Source: Micrasema longulum (Eukaryota; Arthropoda; Insecta; Trichoptera; Brachycentridae). Taken from it: a stretch of DNA of 64,000 nt. The notes below the pieces were generated by a model that saw only the letters and a program-made list of their open reading frames with translations, was not told the DNA's origin and did not search any database. Positions 20,885 through 31,189 of the stretch are shown piece after piece. The stretch covers positions 62,001 through 126,000 of the forward strand of contig JAGVSM010001693.1 of assembly GCA_022494885.1 (NCBI GenBank), given 5' to 3'. Within the stretch, counting starts at the first letter, position 1, and every line of letters begins with the position of its first letter. Made by a program: the position numbers and the translations under genes.

Positions 20885-21212
20885 CAGGCTGTTCTTTAAA
20901 TCCCGTCACATCCGAAACCACGATGATCAGTATGGGCAAGAAGACATATTGGTACATTCAAATTAATTTTTAGAACAAATTAAATTTTAAAATAAAATTT
21001 ATTAAAAAAAAACAAATGGTTGCTCACTTCAGACTCCCCCCCTCTCCCCTCCCGTTTCTCCCCTGCAGAAGTAAGCATCCATTTGTTTTTTTCAATATAT
21101 ATAATTTTTTTGAAATATTCGTTCTAAAAAATAATTTTAATGTGCCAATATGTCTTCTTGCTCATACTGATCATCGTGGTTTCGGATGTGACAGGGTTTA
21201 AAGAACATTCTG
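20885..21212. mobile_element. MITE family A, complete copy, 328 bp
   Basis: The left end (CAGGCTGTTCTTTAAATCCC, then GTCACATCCGAAACCACGAT) pairs with the right end (ATCGTGGTTTCGGATGTGAC, then AAGAACATTCTG). Both flanks read TATA. An inner pair AAACAAATGGTTGC against CATCCATTTGTTT makes most of the element a hairpin around a C-rich loop. Non-coding; TATA or TA target choice is compatible with Tc1/mariner-like mobilisation, but the superfamily is not proven. Confidence 0.88.
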
Positions 21213-21214
21213 TA

Positions 21215-21689
21215 TATAAAAAATTTGATATTGAAATATCTCAGGATCGATTAAATAGTAGTTATTTTCCTTTTTTTCATTACGTAGGCTGACATGTTTT
21301 TTTTTTCAAGCAAAGATTATGTTACTGTTGCATAAAACCGATTTTCTTTTTTAAAGTATGTAAATCGTAAAAACAAATTTATACACGTTCTCAGAATGTA
21401 ACGATGTGCTAACCAATTTAAATAAACGTTCCTCCTGTTAAAATGAAGATGAACATCTGCTGGAGCTTGATTATGCCTAACTGCATTAAAAAGTATTCCA
21501 TTAACTCTGTTAATGAATAAAAAAACTGTAAAATTGGAAGTGAATCTCATTAAAATCAATCTCATTAAAACTTCTGAAATCTTTGCAACATGTATTTATT
21601 GACTAAAATAGTATTATCGAAATTTCTTATATACTCTTAAACTCGTACATATGTCAGTGAATAATTTGCAGCAATGTACAATTAAATTA
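21215..21689. other. No recognisable feature
   Basis: A+T-rich spacer. The minus-strand frame at 21565-21317 has no recognised domain. Confidence 0.4.
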
Positions 21690-21862
21690 ACTTAGGAACT
21701 TCAAAAATTTGAACATTAGATTGTACGCCAAAGTTTCTCGAAATTGTACGAAAAAATAATAAACATGTTTCAATAAAAGCAAACTACTTTAAACGACCTC
21801 ACTAGCTCATATGAATCAACCAATAATAAGAGAGCCGCGAAAGATTTATAATATTATAGTAG
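21690..21862 (+). mobile_element. MITE family C, partial copy
   Basis: Begins TTAGGAACTTCAAAAATTTG and continues TTGTACGCCAAAGTTTCTCG, GTACGAAAAAATAATAAAC and GAATCAACCAATAATAAGAG, following the left half of the copy at 13594-14022. The right half and right terminus are missing. Confidence 0.65.
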
Positions 21863-22429
21863 CCTTTATTCAATAAAATACACATGTTATTACAATATTC
21901 ATACATTATACGAATAAAAATATTAAGTATTAAAACATTTGTCCCGATATATTATTAAATAATAAGTAGTTTGTCATCAGACATGACTTTTTCTTTTTAT
22001 TGAGATTCAAATAAAAGAGTACTGACACAATATTGTACGCATATATAAAATGACATATATTTATTTTGTTTTTGATGCTATGAAAAAATTTAAAAAATGG
22101 AAATAAGAAAGAAAGAATGTCAATGTGCACATTTAATTTAAATGAAGAGTATTTTCGCTACCTGTTATACCATGTACAGGTTCCACATTGAACTTAAAAG
22201 AAATAGTCCTTTTGCTGCAGGTTTTTTTGGTCTTCCCAAAAAAAGTGGCCATGGACAGTGGCGGTTTTGCATTTAACCCCCTCAAATAATATTTATCTGT
22301 AATTTGAAAGCATGAATTGCTTCGATGTAACGAATTCAACTAATGGGGAAGGTTCTAAACCCGAAACTCAGCCAGCCACCGTTTTTTATCATTATTGTCA
22401 AATAAAATTAATAGGAAATTTAATTTATA
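21863..22429. other. No recognisable feature
   Basis: A+T-rich. A CAGTGGCGGTTTTGC sequence at 22257 looks like a hAT end, but no partner terminus or duplication was found. The TA target of the next element is at 22428-22429. Confidence 0.4.
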
Positions 22430-22949
22430 GGGGAGAGCAGGTAGGATTCGTACACTTTTTACTCTAAGCCTTAAAGAAGAAAAACGTATAGCTGTTTCAG
22501 AATAATTTCAATGATCCTTTATTAGGTACCTATATACCAGGCTTAAATAATAGTGCCGTTTAGTGGTGATACAAAACAAGAAGGATAAACTATGGTGGTT
22601 TTTCGGAAACATGAAAAACGTACGAATGCACACAGACGCGGGGTAGCTTCGTACATAGTGTGAAACATGTTGACACAGCGATAAAAAATGCCGTTTGTAC
22701 AAAATAAAAACTTTTATTGAGATAAAAATTAACACTGAATCTACATTTAATGCAGTTATAATTAACAGTACAATTACAACTTACAAAAGTTTAACATAAA
22801 AAAAATGGAATCAATCAACATCATAATAAACCATAAGAGTAGCAGGCCGTTATCTTTTTTAATGAATCTATTATTGCACATTGTGCACAGACAGATCCTT
22901 CCCGAAGATAAAAAATGTTAGTTGTTTTTGTCGTGAAAGCAAATTTCGA

Positions 22950-23219
22950 TTAGATGGAAAGCATACAGACCACGTTTGATATGTAAACTTTTCCTTTATC
23001 TTTGGCATTCGGAAAAACAAATTTCTTCATCGGAAACTTCATTGCATCTTCATCTACCTCTCCCGTTCTAGTCCCCCATTTTACGTATATTCGCGGCATG
23101 GTTTTGTTAATAAAATATTCTTGGTGAATAAACTTTTTAAACTCGCGCGGGGTACATTCATACAGTACGAATCTACCCCACTCATAACCGTACGAAGGTA
23201 CCCACCCCAACCAAAACAA
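22950..23219 (-). pseudogene. Putative transposase C-terminal remnant
   Basis: An 89-codon frame inside the element. The C-terminal part reads YVKWGTRTGEVDEDAMKFPM, then KKFVFPNAKDKGKVYISNVV. The KW..PEKED..ENVV-like pattern resembles the last residues of some pogo-type transposases, but this is a weak visual resemblance. No DDE motif is present; the rest of the gene has been deleted or replaced. Unassigned otherwise. Confidence 0.4.
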
Positions 23220-23506
23220 TCAACAAATTATTTCAAAATAAAAATAACCACTAAAGTCTCAAAATAAATGTTTACATAACAAGCTAAGGCATAAATTCAC
23301 AAACCGTAGTAAATTACTTTTACAGTTTGGGCAAAACTTATTAGTGCTGAACACGTTCAAAGGTGAATAAAAAATTACTTACGAGGAGCGATAACATTTA
23401 TCGACTTGTCACAACGAAGCTAGAGGCCGCTAGCTAGTTGGCCTATGCGTATGAGTGGGAGTCACGCATACAAATAAGACAACGTCAACGCGTCGGATAG
23501 TGTAAA

Positions 23507-23912
23507 TGAGGGTACTACTTGCAAACCCGGCAAAATCCATCATTCTTTATTTTGAGCAAATCACAAAAAACTGATACAATACTTAACTTCAACTTTTTTT
23601 AAACTTATTTTTTTTATTATAATCAATAAATATTTTATACGTAAGCAGTGATAACATAGGCATGATTATGTCAAGAAACAGTAGTGAAATAATAAATTTA
23701 ATTTTATACATTACCAACTTCGCAATACTCAAGTAGAGGTTGCCATGTTTGCAACAAAGCCGATCATTTAAAAGTCAAGTCTTACAAATTAAGCCGTATT
23801 TTTAACTGACAATGTTGAATTATTATAAAAATTTATATTCTGAATAAGTTTCAATTAATATTTCACTTTTTGAAAATTTTGGATTTTGCCGGGTTTGCAC
23901 GAAGTACCCTCA
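23507..23912. mobile_element. Nested MITE, 406 bp
   Basis: TGAGGGTACTACTTGCAAAC at the left pairs with GTTTGCACGAAGTACCCTCA at the right and both continue through CCGGCAAAATCC. It lies wholly inside the 1536-bp transposon, so it inserted later. Flanks are A+T-rich with no certain duplication. Confidence 0.82.
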
Positions 23913-23983
23913 AATATGACCACTGTACGAATGCTTCCTCTGTACGAATCCTACCTGCTCTCCCCTACCTAACATTAAAACCT

Positions 23984-24352
23984 GGGCCTCGATTATGATG
24001 GGAAGATAAAGATGTCATATCTTCACCTTGACGGTATAGTTGAAGATAAATTCCCTCTAGCGATTATACATATATACTATCGACCCCCACCTTCAAGTTT
24101 TGGGTAGGTATATCTATATGAATCAAGGGGAAGCGTACGTCACGGTACACATTTCTACGCTCTAAAATGACATAGCTTCAGTATGACGTCATAGTTGAAG
24201 ATAAAAGTCTCCCGACCGACTACCAAGGTATAGTACCGATACCCCCACCATCAAGTTTTGATTTAAGTACATAATTTTATACCGACTGGTACAGAAGTTA
24301 AGTATACAGTCTCGATATATACATATGAAGATAGCGATCATAATCAAGGCAC
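23984..24352. mobile_element. MITE family F relative with internal duplication
   Basis: GCCTCGATTATGATGGG at the left matches the complement of ATCATAATCAAGGC at the right. Inside, two similar blocks follow one another: each has ATAGTTGAAGATAAA then a CCCCCACC(T/A)TCAAGTTTTG sequence about 60 bases later. Its right part (CGATATATACATATGAAG, then ATAGCGATCATAATC) matches the complement of 25797-25845. Confidence 0.7.
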
Positions 24353-24354
24353 TG

Positions 24355-25050
24355 GAAACACTCAATGAACGGTCATAGAAAGTTATGTTTACATAAATGC
24401 CAGACAAATTCAACAGATTTTGGAATGCTTTTGGAAAAGAAAAATACTGTCTATAGGGACAAGTTTTGTTAGATGATATCACGCAGAATCAAAAGGGTCT
24501 TGGTCTTTCTATTTATTTTAGGCAGTATATTGAATTGGCGGTAAAACATATTCTAAATATTTACATGCAAATGTTCATGTAACACTGTACTATCCCCGAG
24601 ATATCACGCTTTAAGGGTTTATAATAAATGTTTATTTCACAAGCTATTCCATTGCTGTAAATATGACGTATTTGCTGTTATTTTTACACGCCTATGCTAA
24701 GTTTTCGATCAGAAATGTAAGTGCCGGTGCAAGGTGTAAGAAAAAGCGTTGGTTGATGATAAATAATTATTTTGCTTTTACGAATTTATTCAATCTTGGT
24801 TTAACCACGAACTGCAAATCGAGTGATGCAATATCCGGGCATTGTAATCTGTCAGTTGAAACTGACGAGTCATTGGACGAGCGTGTAAACTGGTTGGGTA
24901 AATTGACTTAACATGTTTGCCGCACTCCCGGTGTAATATTTGACTTCATCGCCAATCTACTCAGTCTGCATTGTATACTTACATAATACATTTCAATGTG
25001 TATTTAGTGTCAAAATCAAGCTGATTCATTATTCCCCGCATTTTACGTCA
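24355..25050. other. No recognisable feature
   Basis: Open frames at 24663-24911 and 24482-24189 have no domain. A+T-rich, no inverted repeats seen. Confidence 0.4.
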
Positions 25051-25613
25051 GTAGCTCAATCACAAATAAGAATCGACGTGCTTAAAAACATGCTAAGCGT
25101 TTGAGCGATCACAATGAACAGTAATGAGCATGTTATCACAGTCATAAGTCAACGCGTGTATAATCTCTAAGTCAACGCTCGTGTCGGTTTGTTTTTTGTT
25201 TTCCTCGTAAATAAATACAGTTCACTGGCGAAAAATCGGCGTTTACTATAAAAAATAATACAATATATTGCATTTGCAAAATAGTAAGGAGTATCTAATA
25301 CAAAAAAGTGAAAATTAAATTACAATTACTATGGCGACTGCTTTTCTTGACTAAATGCAATAAATTGCATGATAAATAATAAATCAATAAATAAAAATAG
25401 CAGTTTTGGAATATTTTCCAAATTTACACCGGTGAAATTCAAATATGTTATTATGCAGCAGGTTTATACGTCGCGAAACATAAATATTTTGACATTTAAT
25501 ATTAGGTGTTCACGGATGTTGCATTGTGATCGGGAATACGATAAACAACCATGGTAAGAAATTGTTATCACGTCGCTTATTAGCACGTCGATAGTTATTT
25601 GTGATTGAGCTAC
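25051..25613. mobile_element. MITE with ~32-bp inverted repeats, 563 bp
   Basis: GTAGCTCAATCACAAATAAG at the left pairs with TTATTTGTGATTGAGCTAC at the right, continuing through ATCGACGTGCT. Single copy in the window. Internal frame 25369-25557 is not convincing as a gene. Confidence 0.75.
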
Positions 25614-25649
25614 AGGCACCTTATAATATATACCACAGAATACAGGTTA

Positions 25650-26611
25650 ATAGCTCAGAGTAATAGGGCGCCACAGCTGTAGAGACGGCATTTCACTCTA
25701 TTGCATAGAACAAAAGCGTTGCAAATTTTTGGTTTGGTTTTTGGTCAACAAACGTGTAATGGACGGTTTCGGTTTGCGCTTGCGATTCTCGACTTGCGCC
25801 GCGATTATGAACGCTATCTTCGTCGGTACATATCGAGACGGTATGAACTAACGTCAATATTTGTGTAGGAAAATGTGTATATTTGTATGAAAAATAATGT
25901 GTCTTTGTCGGTAACTGTAATTGAACATGTTTAGAAAAAAAAAATCACATATTATATTTTTCGTTCAGAAAACTTAATTTTACTTTGTAGGTAAAATTTC
26001 AGATAAGTTTTAACTTCCCTTTAGAATACATACAGAGGGCTGCTATTCTGAAACTTCTCTACCCCCTAAAGTTATTAATTTAGGGATTTTTATTTTTGGG
26101 GCGACACTTTGCTCCATATAATGGCCACATTGATGATTAAACGTCAAATTATGTATAATACTATTTAAAAAACGGAAAAAAAACTAATACGGTTCGGTCG
26201 AATTAACCTAATTGAGTGTTTTGGGTTTTGCTTAAGGTCGCAATAATGTTCTCAATTAAAATATTGTTTGATTTCACATTTACCTTTATATTTTTATATG
26301 TGGCCACACATCAGTGTGGCCATATATGAATCAAAATGTAAACGCATACAAAAAAAAATCCCAAATTCATCACTTTCTAGGGGGTAGAGACGATTCAGAA
26401 TAGCAGCACTGTGTCCGTATTCTAATGGGAAGTTAAAATTTATCTTCAATTTTATCTACAAAGTTATCTTGAGAAAATTCAGAATTTCAGCGCTGAGACG
26501 GTCCATTGTTTTGCTGTACACCATAGCTAACTTCGTGATTGATAGTCCTTTAATAATTATTGTTCGCATGGGAGGCTCTATAGCTGTGGCGCCTTATTAC
26601 TCTGCGGTCTG
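25650..26611. mobile_element. Composite inverted-repeat element with three nested layers
   Basis: Outer layer: CAGAGTAATAGGGCGCCACA at 25656 pairs with TGTGGCGCCTTATTACTCTG at 26585. Middle layer: 25985-26035 (TTTGTAGGTAAAATTTCAG, TTTTAACTTCCCTTTAGAAT) pairs with 26420-26475 and belongs to MITE family F. Inner layer: GGCTGCTATTCTGAAAC with CTCTACCCCCTA (26038-26075) pairs with TAGGGGGTAGAG and ATTCAGAATAGCAGC (26375-26408). Each layer is symmetric about the same centre. No gene. Confidence 0.75.
26037..26411. mobile_element. Innermost MITE of the composite, ~375 bp
   Basis: Ends GGGCTGCTATTCTGAA and TTCAGAATAGCAGC. It contains a further short palindrome, TGTGGCCACACATCAGTGTG at 26301. It is recognisable as a separate layer because family F sequence abuts both sides. 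Confidence 0.65.
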
Positions 26612-26614
26612 GCT

Positions 26615-27055
26615 TAATATATTTATTGATATTTTGTTTACCTAATCTCGATCTTATCACAGCTTTGTCAACATCACAACCTTCTCAATTACGCCTCGAA
26701 GTGGGTTCCATGAATTCGTTGTGATTTGTTGTTACTATCGACATTTTTTCTGCGTTTGCCATCCAATGGAAGTCGTCTCTTTGACTGACCAAACCTACCA
26801 ATTTTTCAGGTTGAGATATTTTATTTACAGAAACGCATTAAGTACGTAATTAGCGTGAAACTGCGAGTATTGTCTTTATGGACATAGAAATGAGTCGGCT
26901 CTTCAGAACTACATCTGGTCTTCATAACATCTTACTCAATACCAATTAACATTTTAACACTTATCTGACACCACCATGTTTTGAACTTACAGATCTATTG
27001 ATTTAACATTTTTCTGGATTATTTTAATTTGATTTATTTTGGGATTATTAAATGA
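26615..27055. other. No recognisable feature
   Basis: A+T-rich spacer between two inverted-repeat elements. Confidence 0.4.
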
Positions 27056-27057
27056 GG

Positions 27058-27319
27058 CCCTCAATATCAAAGATGGCCAAACGCTAAAAACAGTATCAAA
27101 AGTATCAAAAGCGGCCAACTGCATATTTAATACTTAATAAAAATAGCGTTTCTTGTTATGTTACCCTATAGGTTTATTGTTTAAAGTGTTAATGGCAACA
27201 AATATTATCAAATAAAACATGTTTTTTGTAAATATTTAAATTAAAAAGTGCTATTACAGATTTTCGAAATTTTCTCGAAAATAGGTATGGGATTGTTTGG
27301 CCTTCTTTCATACTGAGGG
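27058..27319. mobile_element. Short MITE, 262 bp
   Basis: CCCTCAATATCAAAGATGGC at the left and the complement of the right end (CCCTCAGTATGAAAGAAGGC) align over about 25 bases, both continuing CAAAC. Non-coding; no clear target duplication. Confidence 0.65.
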
Positions 27320-28535
27320 TATCATTAATATTCCATTTGATTTTGTAGTAACAACTTTTAAGCTTCGATGAACAAATAATAACTTTTTTTTATTATTTGA
27401 TCTAAAATAATCGCGTTTATTTAGAATTTACATTTACTCCTTTCAATGCCCCTATCATTACAAACCATTCCATATTTATTTTTTATATATTGTGACTGTT
27501 TTATAACAAATTTACGTCTTAAATCAGTTGACTCGATAGTATTATGATACTAAACTATGAAATATAAATCTTTTATGCTTTTTAGTTTATTTCAAAGCAC
27601 TAAACTTGAATTACTGTGTTGGTAGTAGGCACACATCTTATCTATTATAATACCTGGTATCAAGTGACTGCTTCCCTGATCGAAAACTTCCTTCGCCACT
27701 CAGCTTGCACAGAGCAACCTTTTCACGGCAATTTGCAGTTATAAAGACCTCGATTCAGACATCTATCAAAAATAAAACCTATCAAGCCTGAGATAAAATC
27801 ACAGTTCATAAGTCCATTATATTCCCGAATCAGCCTATTCAAAAGAAGATCCTAGCATCAATTTATTTTAAACCTGGTGCATCCTATCAACTATCGACCC
27901 AATCCTACACAAGGATAATGTCCCTTAGCAACACACCGCGGCCGTTTGATTTTGTACACTGCTTTTTTTATTTCCGACCTCAGAAATGACATATTTTATT
28001 ATGTTTACTCTTTATTTTATACGATTTTCTTTTATCTTATCAACGTCAACTTGTACTCGTATAGTAAGTAAGAGTGAAGTTAGTTTGTTTTATACAAAGA
28101 TTACAGAGTGATCAATGTGTTTTTATGCAATCATCTCCCAACGCCATAACACCATATTTGTTAAGAAGTATTATTAATTCTGCTTGGAATTCTTCGCTAT
28201 ATAATTTCAAGAAACATAAAAGAAGCTAACGATAATGAAAGGTATCGTTCGAATAGCGTCAAGATTGAGATCAAGCGGTACATTAGGTTTTTTCCTTTTA
28301 TTCTTTCATCGAGCACATCATGCGTCTACAAGCTACGTACATTTTTTATCGTTCAAAACTTGTAAAAATAATATATCTAAAAAACTCACTTCTTACCACA
28401 ATAGAAATCAAATTATTCTGAAGTTTGAACAAATTCCATGACTTATTACGTAAATTATACTCAGCTCAGGCGCACCCTCTCTAATATTAATTATTTCACC
28501 AATAGGTTTTTTTTCTATTGTTTAACGTTTGTACC
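27320..28535. other. No recognisable gene or repeat
   Basis: A+T-rich with a more balanced part at 27650-27960. The 68-codon frame at 28235-28441 begins MKGIVRIASRLRSSG and has no recognised domain. Confidence 0.4.
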
Positions 28536-28539
28536 TACA

Positions 28540-28850
28540 ATATTTTTAGTATATTCAAATGTTTGTAGACAAATACTGGATTTATGTAAGATCGAGATTG
28601 ACAGATATGTCAATAGAAATGGAGTTTGAGAAAATATATGTAGACGTCGACGGATTTACAGGATTTGAGACTTCGAGTATCTTAGTTAAATGATCACTTT
28701 ACATACTGTCACATTCACCAATGACAGACTGTAAATTTATCAATTAAACTAGCCAATGACGGGTCGTAAGCCCTTTAAATGCCTGGACTTCCATATTCCT
28801 TTCTCAGAGAAATTCCCAATCTCTGTTGAAATATATTTTAAACATTTTTA
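28540..28850 (-). mobile_element. Foldback family B, degenerate copy
   Basis: Contains TTTGTAGACAAATACTGGAT (outer end), AATGATCACTTTACATACTG, and the right arm CTAGCCAATGACGGGTCGTA, AAATGCCTGGACTTCC, CTCTGTTGAAATATA. More diverged than the copies at 34787 and 43320, so older. Confidence 0.55.
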
Positions 28851-28904
28851 GCTTACCATCGATTCCAATCATTGACTTTCCTCCTTTTCTACCACCCCAT
28901 TATC

Positions 28905-29102
28905 TATATTATAATAATATTCGGATGAACACCTAATAGTGCTTAGGGAACTTAATCGCAGTTTCAGATCACCTTATACACAAATATTTCATGTCGACCC
29001 TTCTACTTACGAATCGAATCCAGTACCTCAAGCGCGGAAGGCGAAAGCGCTAACCGGGACACTACGAGGCGGAAATTTCTCCACTCGATTTTCTTTTTCA
29101 GG
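28905..29102 (-). mobile_element. SINE family B, degenerate copy
   Basis: The complement begins CCGCCTCGTAGTGTCCCGG, with box B GGATTCGATTCG, followed by GTCGACATGAAATATTTGTG and TGCGATTAAGTTCCCTAAGC, then CACTATTAGGTGTTC. This matches the body of the complete copy at 9611. Start and tail are eroded. Confidence 0.65.
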
Positions 29103-29109
29103 ATTTTTT

Positions 29110-29690
29110 CAGGATTACCTGCACATAAGTATACATGTATTTATTTATTCCATATATGTATATATAAATTAATTTTCATTTCTTTTATCACTTCTTATAC
29201 CTTCTTATTTTCTCTTATTTTTAACTTTCTTTTATCACTTCTTATACCTTCTTATTTTCTCTTTTTTTAACTTTAAAAACAATTATGTAGTCTTATCTTT
29301 AACTCAATATTTATTATTTCTCATATTAATTTAATTAAGCTACACACTTATTTTAAATAAATAAATAAAACAAAAATAAGTAAAACATATGGAAGAAGAA
29401 AAAAACCTTTTTTTTAAAAAAACTTATTTGCGGAAAAACGTATCGTACATGTTATTATTATTGATAATCATTCTTCTGAAGACACTACAATACATTCAAA
29501 TATTGTTTTTATATATCTTACATAGATTTTAAGAAATACGATCCCATACAAGGCCTGTGTTGTGTTTGAAACTATTATTGTCTGTTAAGTGTCTCCCGAG
29601 CGCGGCGCGCGGCGGTGACTCGCTTCATCGGCCATCATAATATTACCGAAGTGTAGTTTGAAGTTCACATTTACACATTTTCGTACATAC
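29110..29690. other. A+T-rich spacer with a 47-bp direct duplication
   Basis: The block starting TCTTTTATCACTTCTTATAC occurs at 29181 and again at 29228, a 47-bp tandem pair. A G+C-rich patch (CGAGCGCGGCGCGCGGCGG) lies at 29597. No gene. Confidence 0.5.
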
Positions 29691-29755
29691 AATTCGATTT
29701 TACATTAGACAATCGGAGAAGACTCTGTTAACTTTCCATTGCAATCGGGACCGTG
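29690..29755. repeat. MITE family F, solo end
   Basis: CTCTGTTAACTTTCCATTGC followed by AATCGGGACC matches the terminus of the copy at 16950-17189. No second terminus was found next to it. Confidence 0.5.
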
Positions 29756-29821
29756 GGCAGATAGAGCTTGTACCTACATATAAATGTATCACTAAAAATA
29801 CTACTGTAACATTTTAATAGA

Positions 29822-31186
29822 TACTAGCGGACCCGACAGACGTTGTCCTGCCCAAACGTTGGTTTGCTTGCTATTAGCTTAGAAAAAGACTTTTCATTGA
29901 TAAGTAGGTACCTACATACCTTTTGGTGATTAAATTCCATAACTAAAAATAGTTAGATTCAAATATTTCATTAAAGTAGGTACCTACCTAGGAACTTGTT
30001 TATGGTTGAATTCCAAAACATAAAATAATTATTTTTCAAATATGGCATTCTTTTTGCAAACGTCAAACTCCGGTCTTTTCACCTACAGAGGGGTGTACTT
30101 ATGTAGGAATACGATTTTTAAAAATGTATTGAATTTCATGTTATTGTTATGTGCCGTGTAAGGTGTTGAGGGGCACTTTGTAATGAGTAATTGAATCGCC
30201 CTCCAGTAGTCAATAAAAGGCAGCTTCGAAGATGGTATTGTTTTATTTAGTTCACTTTTGAAGAGAACAAGATGTGTCCAACTACACTCGTTGGGTTTAC
30301 TGTACTTATAATTTAATAATATTCAAGTTTACATTTAATAATAAATTGTCGTAGTCACGACGTACTAAGTTAGGAATCTAATTTCAATGTGTCCTCCTGG
30401 AACCAATGTATTGGGTTATAAAGTGTACATTTTCAGTAAATGGAGGGGATTATAATAGGTTAATTTATGAAAGGTTCAGTTTGGAGCATCGCAAGGTGCA
30501 TCTAAATAGTCAATCCTTAAAAAGACAATATTGTCCCCTGGGACATCCGCCCCTTGCAGGTGAGAGCATTAAGATAGGTAAATTATTAGACGCGTATACA
30601 CTCTAGATATAAATCGTCAAATGGGTAGAGACTACGACTAATAAATAACCATTGGCTAAAATAAAATGTCAAGCCAAAGATCAAAAATATAATAGTTACG
30701 ATACCATATAAGTTATTAAGGTGTGGGAGATGGCAATTATCTAACAAGGGTTTGAGCTAGTTTTGAATATAACAAAAGGCAAAAGGTTGGCACTTAACAT
30801 TATTTTAGTATTACCAAAAATCCAGTAAAAAGTAATAAATGGGTAGAAATTATAAGGAATTTTAGGAAAGAATCTGATTGAGATCCACAAAAAACAAATC
30901 CTGTTTGTAAACATTCAAAAACAAACTTTTTTATGCACAAAAAAACAACATCTTTCCATTTTTTTGTAAATGCATTCTCCTCGAATGTAACCCTGGTAGA
31001 TCGATGAATAAGAAATTTATGCTCCTTACTTATTTTTTACATATTAGATTGAAGATTTTCATATCTACGAACACGAACAGCGCAAATATCTATATTTTTC
31101 TGAAAACCGCACTTAAATCGGTTAAGCCGTTTAGGAGGAGTTCAGTGACATCACACGTACATAGGAATTATATATATAAAGATTAG
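29822..31186. repeat. Dispersed insect repeat bounded by CTAGCGGACCCGAC and a TATATATAAAGAT tail
   Basis: The left edge ACTAGCGGACCCGACAGACG and the right edge (TCGGTTAAGCCGTTTAGGAG, then TATATATATAAAGATTAG) resemble sequences I know as recurrent in insect genomes, often linked to RTE-type non-autonomous elements. Inside lie two GTAGGTACCTAC palindromes (29904, 29976) and a 30125-30610 part with a polyadenylation-like AATAAAA that could be a separate insertion. No coding frame. Identity is from memory of the pattern, so treat as tentative. Confidence 0.4.
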
Positions 31187-31189
31187 TAG

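Larger units (their letters stand above)
22430..23965 (-). mobile_element. DNA transposon, 1536 bp, with TA target and transposase remnant
   Basis: Ends GGGGAGAGCAGGTAGGATTC and GAATCCTACCTGCTCTCCCC are perfect complements continuing through GTACA, and both flanks are TA. Interior sites with a GTACGAAT core recur near each end and may be transposase-binding repeats. One short coding remnant (22950-23219, minus) and one nested MITE (23507-23912) lie inside. The TA target suggests the Tc1/mariner/pogo supergroup, but the terminal sequence is not one I recognise. Confidence 0.85.

Noticed and set aside
22257..22285. CAGTGGCGGTTTTGC, hAT-like terminus
   Set aside because: No partner terminus or 8-bp duplication found within a few kb.
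24663..24911. 82-codon frame starting MTYLLLFLHAYAKF, resembling a signal peptide
   Set aside because: The remaining residues show no domain or cleavage context; chance frame is more likely.
30125..30610. Possible solo LTR
   Set aside because: An AATAAAA site is present, but no certain TG..CA ends and no flanking duplication could be read.
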